Source: a bacterium (GTDB lineage: Bacteria > Calditrichota > Calditrichia > RBG-13-44-9). From it: DNA of 63,289 bases. A model generated the notes under the pieces. That model saw only the letters and a list, made by a program, of their open reading frames with translations, had not been told where the DNA came from and made no database searches. The stretch is taken from positions 2,232,073 through 2,295,361 of the forward strand of contig CP070707.1 in the NCBI GenBank assembly GCA_020350205.1. The letters are read 5' to 3'. Positions 43,390-51,406 of this stretch are shown here, piece by piece. The position numbers and the translations under genes were made by a program. Numbering within the stretch: the first letter of the stretch is position 1; every line of letters starts with the position of its first letter.

Positions 43390-43415
43390 AACTTTTAATG
43401 CGATTTTTTCCACAG

Positions 43416-43462
43416 CATATTCTCATTCTGTTTAACTTCCAGAGAGTTTGCGGGAGAATATG
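43416..43462. repeat. Inverted repeat upstream of feoAB
   Basis: CATATTCTC (43416-43424) and GAGAATATG (43454-43462) are perfect nine-base inverted copies separated by 29 bases; just outside, ACAGCAT and ATGCTGT repeat the symmetry with different spacing. It lies 130-180 bases before the feoA start, so it could be a regulator site or an RNA stem. It does not resemble a standard Fur box. Confidence 0.4.
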
Positions 43463-43595
43463 GATTATGGATAATGCTGTTAAAAAAATATATTCTTGTT
43501 GATACTAAATCTAAATATTAATTTTGTCTGGTCGATGGTGTTGCAGACAGAGGGTTAGTCTGCGGTTGGGGTATTTATATTTATTAATTGAATTT

Positions 43596-43823
43596 ATGAA
43601 ATCCTTATTAGACGTTTCCACTCAAAAATCAGTAAAAATTGTCGGGATCAGCGGAGGAAAAGGAGCAAGAAGATCTCTCGCTCAGCTGGGTATCGGCATC
43701 GGGAGTGTTGTTAAGATAAAAAGGAACGCTCCTTTCGCAGGTCCATTACTCATTGAAAACCATGGCAGTTCTATTGCCGTGGGGAGAGGTGTTGCTGCGA
43801 AAATTATGGTTGAGGATATATGA
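43596..43823 (+). CDS. feoA: Ferrous iron transport protein A (FeoA domain)
   Basis: This small SH3-like protein of 75 residues is needed for ferrous iron uptake by FeoB, on the cytoplasmic side. VKIVGISGGKGARRSLAQLGI and the later GPLLIENHGSSIAVGRGVAAKIMV (anchors GISGGKG and IAVGRGVA) are the FeoA pattern of a glycine-rich turn and the closing strand. I chose ATG 43596; the frame is open from 43524 but the extra codons are unlike FeoA. It overlaps feoB by four bases (ATGA), the normal coupled arrangement. The upstream region contains an inverted repeat and a small hairpin (43543-43563). Confidence 0.88.
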   Translation: MKSLLDVSTQKSVKIVGISGGKGARRSLAQLGIGIGSVVKIKRNAPFAGPLLIENHGSSIAVGRGVAAKIMVEDI

Positions 43824-45748
43824 AAATTGCGCTGATTGGTCAACCAAATTCGGGAAAAAGTACCATTTTCAATGCGGTTGCAGGCTACAAATCGGTTACC
43901 TCAAATTTGCCAGGAACCACGGTTGAATACATGGAAAGCCGCGTTCGTTTAAACGGGGCGGTGTATGATCTGGTAGATTTTCCCGGAACTTATTCCCTTT
44001 CCTCAACCAACGAAGCCGAGGCTGAAGTGGGTAAATACCTCCTGAGCCAGAAATTTGATCTCATCATAAATATTATTGATGCATCTCAGTTGGGCAGAAG
44101 TCTTCCCCTCACTCTGGAACTGATCGATTTAGGAATTCCCATGATTGTGGCTCTGAACATGATGGATGAAGCCAGTCGCAAGGGAATTGAGATTGAGGTT
44201 GATGCTTTATCAGAGCTTTTGAATATGCCGGTCCAGACCACAGTGGCCAGCAAAAATTTAGGGGTAAGAGATCTGTTTGTGAATGCCAAACACGTGATAG
44301 AAGAAGGAAAAAAGAGCATTCCAGGAAGTATCCCCTGTCAGAAAGATGTGGAAGAAATCATCTGTGAATTAGAATATGAAATTAAACAAAATTTTGCCCC
44401 TAAGGTGGTTTATCCTTCCCGGTTTCTGGCTATAAAGTTACTGGAAGATGATGAATATTACCAATCCATTTTATCACATCAGAATGGACATATGCTTTCT
44501 GATAAAGTGCGGGTGTTGCAAAATAAACTGGTCCAATTGAGGGGGAAACCGCAGGATAGTGTCCTGGTTCTGGAACGGCATGCCATGGCAATGGATATTT
44601 ATGGAAAGGTTGTTAAAATAGGTCATCCGCATTCGGATTGGCGGGAAAAGCTCGATCATATTGTCATGCACCGCATGGGTGGTTATTTCATCCTTATCAC
44701 TATTTTACTCTCCTTTTTTTATATTATTTTTGAATTTGGTGCACTGCTGGAAGGATATCTGTTGACCGGTTTCGAGAATTTACAGCAGAGCCTCTCGGGT
44801 GTGCTCGATCAAAATTCAATATGGTTTTACCTCGTTCAATCAATTGTGTGGGGAATTAGCGGCGGTATTGCGATTGTGCTTCCTTATCTGGTTCCATTCC
44901 TGATCGGACTGACTATTTTAGAGGACGCCGGTTACCTGCCCAGAGTTGCATTTTTAATGGATTCTTTTATGCACCGGATTGGATTACATGGAACTTCCAT
45001 TATACCGGCGGTGCTGGGGTACGGGTGTAATGTACCGGCTGTAATGGCAACCCGGATTCTTCCCTCCCGCCGTGATAAAATAATTGCGGCGGTTATTTCC
45101 AGCATGATCCCCTGCTCAGCACGATCGGTGGTCATATTTGGACTGGTGGCATTCTATTTAGGACCATTCTGGGCATTCGCTATTTATCTTTTTAATATCG
45201 TAGTGATTTCTTTGACGGGAAAAGTTCTTTCCTGGTTAATGCCCGAGGTGTCCCCTGGTATGATCCTGGAAATTCCCCCTTACCGCTGGCCTTCAAGTCG
45301 TGTAATTTTTAGAAAAACCTGGTTTCGTATTAAGGAATTTATTATGGTTGCCTGGCCAATTCTCATTCTAGGTAGTGTGGTTCTGGGAATGCTGGAGTAC
45401 TTTCAGCTCGATAAATTGATAAACCAGGGGTTGTCTCCTCTTACAGCCCTGCTGGGACTACCCGCCGTGGTGGGTACAACCCTGATATTTGGTGTGCTTC
45501 GTAAGGAACTGGCCCTGATTATGTTGACGCAGGCCCTCGGAACCACCCAGATTTTAACGGTGCTCTCAACCAATCAGGTACTTGTTTTTACAATTTTTAT
45601 AACATTTTATATACCCTGTGTGGCCACCATGGCAGTGCTCTCCAGAGAGTTAAACCGTTCCTGGATGATACTGGTAGTTATGATAACTCTCATTCTGGCT
45701 ATCCTGTTTTCCTTTATGTTTAGGGTTTTTGGCCACCTTATCCTTTAA
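43820..45748 (+). CDS. feoB: Ferrous iron transporter B
   Basis: This is an inner-membrane Fe(II) permease with an N-terminal G protein. G1 GQPNSGKS at residues 7-14, G3 DFPGTYSLSS and G4 LNMMDEA are clear, followed by a helical GDI-like region and about ten membrane helices from residue about 290. Conserved transport motifs include LPYLVPFLIGLTILEDAGYLPR, PAVLGYGCNVPAVMATR and FITFYIPCVATMAVL (recognised by GYGCNVPA and IPCVAT). At 642 residues it is a compact form of the family, and no FeoC follows. Iron import as Fe(II) fits an anaerobic life. Confidence 0.96.
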   Translation: MKIALIGQPNSGKSTIFNAVAGYKSVTSNLPGTTVEYMESRVRLNGAVYDLVDFPGTYSLSSTNEAEAEVGKYLLSQKFDLIINIIDASQLGRSLPLTLELIDLGIPMIVALNMMDEASRKGIEIEVDALSELLNMPVQTTVASKNLGVRDLFVNAKHVIEEGKKSIPGSIPCQKDVEEIICELEYEIKQNFAPKVVYPSRFLAIKLLEDDEYYQSILSHQNGHMLSDKVRVLQNKLVQLRGKPQDSVLVLERHAMAMDIYGKVVKIGHPHSDWREKLDHIVMHRMGGYFILITILLSFFYIIFEFGALLEGYLLTGFENLQQSLSGVLDQNSIWFYLVQSIVWGISGGIAIVLPYLVPFLIGLTILEDAGYLPRVAFLMDSFMHRIGLHGTSIIPAVLGYGCNVPAVMATRILPSRRDKIIAAVISSMIPCSARSVVIFGLVAFYLGPFWAFAIYLFNIVVISLTGKVLSWLMPEVSPGMILEIPPYRWPSSRVIFRKTWFRIKEFIMVAWPILILGSVVLGMLEYFQLDKLINQGLSPLTALLGLPAVVGTTLIFGVLRKELALIMLTQALGTTQILTVLSTNQVLVFTIFITFYIPCVATMAVLSRELNRSWMILVVMITLILAILFSFMFRVFGHLIL

Positions 45749-45934
45749 AAAATCCTTTCTGTAAATAGTGTAAAATAATTTTCATTTTTATAACATCCTG
45801 TATTTATGAAATAATAGTTTCATTCATAGCGTAAGAAATATCAATTCTATTTGTTTAATATCAAAAAATCAAGTATATATGTTTGATTTATTAAAAATAA
45901 ACCTTAATTTTGGAAAATTTTGGAATAATTTTGA

Positions 45935-47143
45935 ATGACTAAGCAACTATATTATCAGAATCCCTATCAACTCGAATTTGATGCAAGGGTAATAGGCAGA
46001 ATTGAAAAAGACCATCGGATGGGGATTATTCTGGATCAAACCTGCTTTTATCCGGAGGGTGGTGGGCAACCTTCGGATCAGGGGAAACTTAATCAGGTCC
46101 GGGTGTATGATGTTCAAAAAATAGATGATAACATCGTACATTTTATGGATTCAGAATTAAAAACTGATATTATCAATGGAATTGTGGATGGAAACCGACG
46201 CCATGATTTCATGCAACAGCACACCGGACAACATATTTTATCTCAGGCACTGGTAAGAATTGGAAAATATAATACCGTATCGGTACATTTTGGGGATACC
46301 TACACCGCCATAGAAACTGATGCGACCGAGATTCCTGCAAAATCAATTCAAGCAGTGGAAAAATTGGCCAATGAGGTCATCCGGAATAATCTGCCCGTGA
46401 ATATCCTCTGGGTAGATCCTGAGCAGGTAGAACAGTTCAATATCAGACGTCCCCCGCCTGACGTGGAAAAAGTACGGATTGTTCAGGTGGGTGATTTTGA
46501 TGCCTCAGCCTGTGGTGGACTGCATATGTCGCACACCGGCGAAGTGGGAATTGTAAAAATCACAGGGCAGGAAAAAATTCGGGGAAGGACCCGTATTCAC
46601 GTGAAGATTGGAAATCGGGCATTAGAAGATTATTCCCAAAAAACAGAAATATTTCGTGAACTGGGGATCCTTCTGACCTGTGGCGAGGATGTTCTGGTGA
46701 AACGCGTCATTGACCTGCAGCAGCAACTGAAAAATGCTCAGCGTGATGTACTGACACTTCAATCAGCAAGAATGACCGACTTAGCAGAAGCAGCAATTTC
46801 AAAAGGTAAACAAATCCGGCACATACTTTTTGTTCAACAAATCCTGCAAAATGCCGATCATAACTTATTGAAAATCTTTGCAGATCGGGTTCTGACGTTG
46901 CCGGGTCGGCTAGTGGTGGTTTTTGGTACCTTCAACGGGAGATTAAACTGGATGGTTTCCCATTCTCTGGGTCAGGAATTAAATCTGGCCTTGTGGATTA
47001 AGGATCTGCTTCCGCTGATCGATGCAAAAGGGGGAGGAAGTCCGTTGCTGGTTCAGGGAGTGGGTCAAAATCCGGAGGGAATTCAGAAATTTATTGAAAA
47101 TGTCATACAAAAATTAGAAAGGATTGAGAGTAGCGATGAGTGA
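45935..47143 (+). CDS. Alanyl-tRNA editing protein with DHHA1 domain (AlaX type)
   Basis: This is a free-standing relative of the AlaRS editing domain that hydrolyses mischarged Ser- or Gly-tRNA-Ala. The N-terminal part has TCFYPEGGGQPSDQG; the zinc/editing site is HDFMQQHTGQHILSQ (HxxxH), and DFDASACGGLHMSHTGEVG supplies the Cys and His that complete it. A coiled-coil linker (residues about 255-295) leads to a DHHA1 domain with DAKGGGSPLLVQGVG. At 402 residues it is the long AlaX form. It starts at ATG 45935 after a 186-base AT-rich gap. It overlaps the next gene by eight bases, and that gene is followed closely by the SatD-like gene. Confidence 0.9.
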   Translation: MTKQLYYQNPYQLEFDARVIGRIEKDHRMGIILDQTCFYPEGGGQPSDQGKLNQVRVYDVQKIDDNIVHFMDSELKTDIINGIVDGNRRHDFMQQHTGQHILSQALVRIGKYNTVSVHFGDTYTAIETDATEIPAKSIQAVEKLANEVIRNNLPVNILWVDPEQVEQFNIRRPPPDVEKVRIVQVGDFDASACGGLHMSHTGEVGIVKITGQEKIRGRTRIHVKIGNRALEDYSQKTEIFRELGILLTCGEDVLVKRVIDLQQQLKNAQRDVLTLQSARMTDLAEAAISKGKQIRHILFVQQILQNADHNLLKIFADRVLTLPGRLVVVFGTFNGRLNWMVSHSLGQELNLALWIKDLLPLIDAKGGGSPLLVQGVGQNPEGIQKFIENVIQKLERIESSDE

Positions 47144-47696
47144 TATCAGGGGTTTAATAATTCAGTCCAGACTGGACTATGTTGAAAATCATAGAGATAC
47201 TCAAATTTATCAGCAATTACTTCATAAGTTGGATGAGCCGGTCCGTAATGCCATTGGCGAGCAGGTCTTTATTACCAATCTTTATTCATTTCATGTACTA
47301 AAAGACCTTGATTCTGCCCTGGGGGAAGTCACCCAAATGCCGCTGGAAAATCTTTTCCGGGAAATAGGCGAACGGTCGGCCCCTCTCTTGCTGGATAGAT
47401 ATTTTTATAATTATATTCAAAACCAAGATCCCCATGGTTTTCTTGCTCAAATTGGAAGACTTTATGACCAGCTTTGTCATTTTGGACGTTATTCCTATGT
47501 CAAAACAGGGAAGCAGGAAGCTGATATCACATTTGACTATGACGAAGATATTCATAAATCATATTGCTGGTTCATTCAGACACTTCTGAAAAAAGGTGTT
47601 GAAGTGTGTGGGGGTAAATCAGTTTCGCTTAAAGAAAAACTCTGCTTGGCAGAAGATGGTGAGGCCTGTCGGTATCACTTAACCTGGAAATCGTAA
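47136..47696 (+). CDS. V4R/heme-NO-binding-like (DUF2378-type) protein
   Basis: The 186-residue product resembles the alpha/beta fold shared by V4R, HNOB and DUF2378 domains: VRNAIGEQVFITNLYSFHVL near the N-terminus, a middle helix pair, and a C-terminal SYCWFIQTLLKKGVEVCGG ... CRYHLTWKS (recognised by the Gly-Gly turn and the Cys-Arg-Tyr end, like V4R). The possible Cys ligands are at the C-terminus; no heme ligand can be named safely. Start ATG 47136 has GGATTGAGAG upstream and overlaps the alanyl-tRNA editing gene by eight bases. Such domains bind small ligands or act as signalling adapters. Confidence is in the fold type only. Confidence 0.5.
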   Translation: MSDIRGLIIQSRLDYVENHRDTQIYQQLLHKLDEPVRNAIGEQVFITNLYSFHVLKDLDSALGEVTQMPLENLFREIGERSAPLLLDRYFYNYIQNQDPHGFLAQIGRLYDQLCHFGRYSYVKTGKQEADITFDYDEDIHKSYCWFIQTLLKKGVEVCGGKSVSLKEKLCLAEDGEACRYHLTWKS

Positions 47697-47702
47697 ATTA
47701 AA

Positions 47703-48395
47703 ATGATATTTGCTGATATGACTTCCAAAAAGACTTTTGAGGATTCAAAAAATTATACTGTAATCATAGGAGATATCAGCGGTTCCAAAAGATTGAATGG
47801 TACCGACCGATATCAAACACAACTGTTTTTAAAGTCTGCTATCGTTCAGATTAATGAAGAATTCAGCTCCTGCCTGGATGCGCCCACCACTCTCACCAAG
47901 GGAGACGAGTTTCAGGCATTGATTAGAGAACCGTTACCTGCCTATGAAATATTTCATGCCCTCCAGAGAATGGTTTTTCCGATGGGATTACGTTTTGGTA
48001 TGGGCGTTGGACCTATTTTTCGGATGGGGGGTAGGCTTCCCATTGAAATGGATGGGCCGGCATTTCATCGGGCTAACCGCGCTTTGGGTCTGGCGAAAAA
48101 GCATAAAACGAATCTATGGTTTATTTCGGATATGAGTCATTTTGATTCACTGGTAAATACTATTTTTGAGCTGATTTCTTCGATTAAATCCAAATGGAAC
48201 GAACGCCACTTTCAACTATACTGGGATTATCAGGAACTCGGTACCTATAAAATGGTGGCTCAGCGGAAGAATGTAACCCCTCAGGCTATTTGCGATGTAT
48301 TAAACAACAGTCGGGCCACGGATGTGATCCAGGCAGAGAAAAATGTCAAAGCGGTTTTGGAGAATTTTGCCCTGGTTACAATGAATCAGACTTAA
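47703..48395 (+). CDS. SatD-like protein
   Basis: The 230-residue sequence shows the SatD-family pattern: VIIGDISGSKRLNGTDRYQTQ near residues 18-40 (core GDISGSKRL), INEEFSS, the TLTKGDEFQAL motif, and RFGMGVGPI. The second half has helices and a possible helix-turn-helix (VTPQAICDVLNNSRA). SatD was named from a signal-recognition-particle-linked acid-tolerance locus in Streptococcus; its biochemical role is unknown. GDI and GDEF segments recall nucleotide-cyclase-like folds, which is only a resemblance. It is the last gene of a three-gene run with the editing protein and the V4R-like protein. Its end overlaps the convergent CPBP gene by four bases. Confidence 0.7.
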   Translation: MIFADMTSKKTFEDSKNYTVIIGDISGSKRLNGTDRYQTQLFLKSAIVQINEEFSSCLDAPTTLTKGDEFQALIREPLPAYEIFHALQRMVFPMGLRFGMGVGPIFRMGGRLPIEMDGPAFHRANRALGLAKKHKTNLWFISDMSHFDSLVNTIFELISSIKSKWNERHFQLYWDYQELGTYKMVAQRKNVTPQAICDVLNNSRATDVIQAEKNVKAVLENFALVTMNQT

Positions 48396-49228
48396 TTAAG
48401 TGAATACGGATTCTGTGGTTTATTTCCATAATACTGATAAAAATATTTCACGCCCCAAAACAGACCCGCCACAGCCAGAAGAAGAAATAGGGGAGAGACG
48501 TGGTCTCCCCATAAATAGACTCCTTCCAAATTCTCCTGCTGAATGTTGTTAAATATCAATGCTAGCGTATTGTTTATTGCATGTCCGATGACCGATGGAA
48601 AAATACTATTCGACCGCCAGGCCAGCAATCCCAATATAATTCCTAGCAGGAATATTTGAATTGCCCAGTAGAGCATTCCATGAATGATTGTCCAGGCAAG
48701 ACTTGCGTAAATAACAGCTCGAGTTACGTCTTGATATTTTTCCAGAGATTTTTGTAAAAAACCTCGAATAATAGATTCTTCAATGAAAGCTGCAGCAAAA
48801 ACAGCCCCGGCGACTAAAATGAGTAGGTCCTGTGTAGAATTAATCCGCATCGCAGCGGAAATTTCTGCCAGAAATTCGGGGGCTGGAATTATCATACCCA
48901 CCAAGCGATCCATCTCATCTCCTAAAACACTGATAGAAAACCCGATGATCACGCTCCAGAGTACAATGACGGAAGGAATGCCGTTCCAGCGAAAGGTTTC
49001 TTTCAAAGATAAATTGAGATTTTTTATGTAAATCAGGGGAATGACAATTAATCCCAATTCTCCCAGAGTGATAAGTACTTTAAATGTGGTTGATGTCTCT
49101 TCAAGTTCCTCCGGTTGGGAGACAAAAATCCACAGAAAAAGCTGGGTTAACAGGACAATGAAAATAAATCCGGCAATAATCACCAGAAATGCTTCCAGTG
49201 GTCTGGGGAAGCGTGGTTTTTCCTCCAT
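48392..49228 (-). CDS. CPBP-family intramembrane metalloprotease
   Basis: This is an Abi/CAAX-type protease with about seven or eight membrane helices across 278 residues. The catalytic motifs are FIEESIIRGFLQ (EExxxR), WTIIHGMLYW (FxxxH-like) and VIGHAINNTLALI (HxxxN). Members process prenylated proteins in eukaryotes; bacterial substrates are mostly unknown, though some protect against bacteriocins. GGAG upstream of ATG 49228 supports the start. It lies 83 bases after the rRNA methyltransferase gene on the same strand. Confidence 0.9.
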   Translation of the reverse strand: MEEKPRFPRPLEAFLVIIAGFIFIVLLTQLFLWIFVSQPEELEETSTTFKVLITLGELGLIVIPLIYIKNLNLSLKETFRWNGIPSVIVLWSVIIGFSISVLGDEMDRLVGMIIPAPEFLAEISAAMRINSTQDLLILVAGAVFAAAFIEESIIRGFLQKSLEKYQDVTRAVIYASLAWTIIHGMLYWAIQIFLLGIILGLLAWRSNSIFPSVIGHAINNTLALIFNNIQQENLEGVYLWGDHVSPLFLLLAVAGLFWGVKYFYQYYGNKPQNPYSLN

Positions 49229-49311
49229 TCGATCTCCAGTAGATAAATCATCCAGATTTTTATCCAGTAATGATACTGAAACAAAAAAGGAGGTAAAAGT
49301 AATTTTTTAAT

Positions 49312-50106
49312 TTAATTTTTTGCAAGTCGTGAATAGTAGTTCATTAATATACCGGATGCAACAGCCACATTTAAAGATTCAGCATGGCCAAACTGTTTAA
49401 TATGGACCTGAATATCCACGAGGGGGTGTAAGTTTGAAGATATTCCTGTGGCTTCTCCACCTAAAATTATCGCTACCGGAAAGGCCGGCCGGTGATCTTC
49501 CAGCTCAAGGGATGCCAGAGGAGAAGAGCCGACAATAGAAATCTTATTTTTTTTTAACTGCTTGATTGTAACTTCTATATTTTTGGATTCATGGCAATTC
49601 ACCCGAAAGATGGAGCCCATGGAGGCACGAACCACTTTGGGATTGTAAACTTCCACCGAATCCGGGGAAGTGATGATCGTCTGAATCCCGAACCAGTCTG
49701 CATTGCGAATAATTGTACCCATATTACCTGGATCCCTCACTCCATCTAGAAGAACCAGCATTCTTAGGTTTTTGATGATATCTTCTGTCTTTGGGAAGGA
49801 GAACGGCTTTTTGAGAACCAGTAGAATACCTTGTGGAGACTCCGTGTCCGATAATTTTTTAAACTGGTTGGTGTTGATTATTTGCAACCGGAGTGCTTTT
49901 CGGTTAATTTGTTCTGAGATCGTTTCAAAATCCGGGTCATTCTGGAAATCATCTGATCTGAAGGCAGCAACTATCTCCCAATTCGACTGTAATGCTTCCC
50001 GACATATCCGTTTTCCCTCTGCAATAAAAAGACCCCAGTGATCACGATATTTCTTTAAATGGAGCTTCTGATAATCTTTTAAGGAAAGCATATTGAATTG
50101 GGACAA
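49312..50106 (-). CDS. SpoU-family (TrmH/RlmB-like) RNA 2'-O-methyltransferase
   Basis: This enzyme adds a ribose methyl group to rRNA or tRNA. An N-terminal L30e-like RNA-binding substrate domain (residues about 1-95) precedes the SPOUT domain with its knot motifs: LLDGVRDPGNMGTIIRNADWFG (motif 1), VAIILGGEATGIS (motif 2) and QFGHAESLNVAVASGILM (motif 3). The length of 264 fits the RlmB/TrmH-like group. The target nucleotide cannot be assigned. It is downstream of the DUF2007 gene by 27 bases and upstream of the CPBP gene. Confidence 0.92.
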   Translation of the reverse strand: MSQFNMLSLKDYQKLHLKKYRDHWGLFIAEGKRICREALQSNWEIVAAFRSDDFQNDPDFETISEQINRKALRLQIINTNQFKKLSDTESPQGILLVLKKPFSFPKTEDIIKNLRMLVLLDGVRDPGNMGTIIRNADWFGIQTIITSPDSVEVYNPKVVRASMGSIFRVNCHESKNIEVTIKQLKKNKISIVGSSPLASLELEDHRPAFPVAIILGGEATGISSNLHPLVDIQVHIKQFGHAESLNVAVASGILMNYYSRLAKN

Positions 50107-50133
50107 ATTTATTTAATACTATTCGGGTGAGAA

Positions 50134-50382
50134 TTATATATGATCGATTAACTGATCGATTATTTCCCTAACCTGGTCGACATATTCTGCAGGCACCCAG
50201 ATGAAGGCCTCATTCCCTGCAAGACTGGTACCGGTGAAGCCATAGGCGGTGGCCACCCCATCCTGAGAGAGGGAATAGGGAATTTGTTTTTTTTCTAGCA
50301 CCTCGGAGATCATCTGGGCATATGGGAGACCCGGGAGAGGTCCAATTTTCTGCCAATCATTTTTAGAATCATGAGATTTCAT
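50134..50382 (-). CDS. DUF2007-like small protein
   Basis: This is an 82-residue soluble protein. AQMISEVLEKKQIPYSL, a central Gly-rich stretch and IWVPAEYVDQVREII follow the DUF2007 pattern, a ferredoxin-like fold described as a putative signal-transducing domain with no known ligand. It lies 13 bases after the PII-like gene on the same strand, which hints at a regulatory cluster (inference). Confidence 0.65.
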   Translation of the reverse strand: MKSHDSKNDWQKIGPLPGLPYAQMISEVLEKKQIPYSLSQDGVATAYGFTGTSLAGNEAFIWVPAEYVDQVREIIDQLIDHI

Positions 50383-50395
50383 ATCTTATCCCCAA

Positions 50396-50731
50396 TTAAA
50401 AGGTTTTACTCAGCCCAAAAATTTGTTCAATATTTAATATAAACAGTAAACCATTTCCGGGCTCTTCAAGGGATCCTACCACCTGTTCAATGGCTTTAAC
50501 AGCTGGTTGAACCAGGTTTTCAGGAATTACAGTGAGAATGGTCTTGTTTGCCGGACGGCTGCCTTGCAACAGGCTTTTAAATCCGGCAAATATCGGGATA
50601 TCACGAGCTACAATAGATCCCATTCCCACACTGTCCAGAATCGTGGCACCTTTGATATTCAGTTCCAGAAAAGCCTCCAAGATTTCTTCCAGATGCTCTT
50701 CCTTGTTGAGGATAAATACCAGTAATTTCAT
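50396..50731 (-). CDS. PII-like protein
   Basis: This is a 111-residue ferredoxin-fold protein similar to the PII/CutA group: MKLLVFILNKEEHLEEIL at the N-terminus, GATILDSVGMGSI (PII-like, where true PII has a Gly-Phe-Gly-Arg-Gln region), a basic loop with GSRPANKTILTVI and a C-terminal strand. It lacks the Tyr of the T-loop and the nucleotide motifs of GlnB, so it is a PII-like sensor rather than GlnB/GlnK. Its start overlaps the PTS IIA gene by four bases (ATGA at 50728-50731), suggesting that the two proteins work together. The ligand is unknown. Confidence 0.7.
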   Translation of the reverse strand: MKLLVFILNKEEHLEEILEAFLELNIKGATILDSVGMGSIVARDIPIFAGFKSLLQGSRPANKTILTVIPENLVQPAVKAIEQVVGSLEEPGNGLLFILNIEQIFGLSKTF

Positions 50732-51204
50732 GAGACAATCTCAAAATATTTTTCCTCTTCTTCTTTTAACAAGGCATAGGCCGTATCTGGTTTGGATACA
50801 CTTAGGAGTTTTTCCCGTAATTCTTCTTTTGCAATTAAACGTGAAATCCGGCTTAGTAACCGAATATGCATTCCCGGATTGTCTTCCGGACCTAGTAAAA
50901 GAAATATTATTTTCACTGGTTTACCGTCGATGGAATTAAAATCAATCCCTTTTGAGGTTAGTCCGAATGCGATGGCAAATTTTCTGCAATCCTTCTTTTT
51001 ACAGTGTGGAATGGCAACCTCCCGCCCGACTCCGGTGGTCATAATTTTTTCTCTGTCTATCACTGACTGGAACACAGCCTGACTGTCATTAAAAATGTCC
51101 TGACCCTCAAGAACCTCGATAAGTTCTCTTATCGCGTCTTCCTTAAGTTCTGATTGTAAGGGTATCTTAATATAATCCGGTTTCAGAACATCGATCAGTT
51201 TCAT
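50728..51204 (-). CDS. PTS EIIA domain protein (PtsN / fructose-type IIA)
   Basis: The 158-residue protein is a single EIIA domain of the Ntr/fructose/mannitol class. AIRELIEVL and the phosphorylation site VGREVAIPHCKKKDC, with the active His in IPH, then KIIFLLLGPEDNPGMHIRLLSRI, match the family (recognised by AIPH and HIRLLSRI). No EIIB, EIIC, EI or HPr is encoded nearby, so a regulatory role like that of PtsN is more likely than sugar transport. A clear AGGAGGT-like site precedes ATG 51204. It leads a regulatory run with the PII-like and DUF2007 genes. Confidence 0.9.
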   Translation of the reverse strand: MKLIDVLKPDYIKIPLQSELKEDAIRELIEVLEGQDIFNDSQAVFQSVIDREKIMTTGVGREVAIPHCKKKDCRKFAIAFGLTSKGIDFNSIDGKPVKIIFLLLGPEDNPGMHIRLLSRISRLIAKEELREKLLSVSKPDTAYALLKEEEEKYFEIVS

Positions 51205-51406
51205 GTATCACCTCCGAATCAATGGGTAAAAATATAGAGAATTATAAATATAATTCAACTAAAAATATAGAAAAAGGAGGGACTGACCGAAAAGTTGTTA
51301 ACAGAGATGAGTTCAGAAATCATGCTTGTTTCGAAACTCTTAAATCTTCTTGATTAAGTATCGGTTAAATATTAAGTTACCTAAAATAGCCTGTGAGGAG
51401 TTTGTC

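Noticed and set aside
45868-45893. Seven-base inverted repeat AAATCAA/TTGATTT before the alanyl-tRNA editing gene
   Set aside because: The sequence is nearly pure A/T, where such symmetry arises easily, and no T run or GC stem makes it a terminator.
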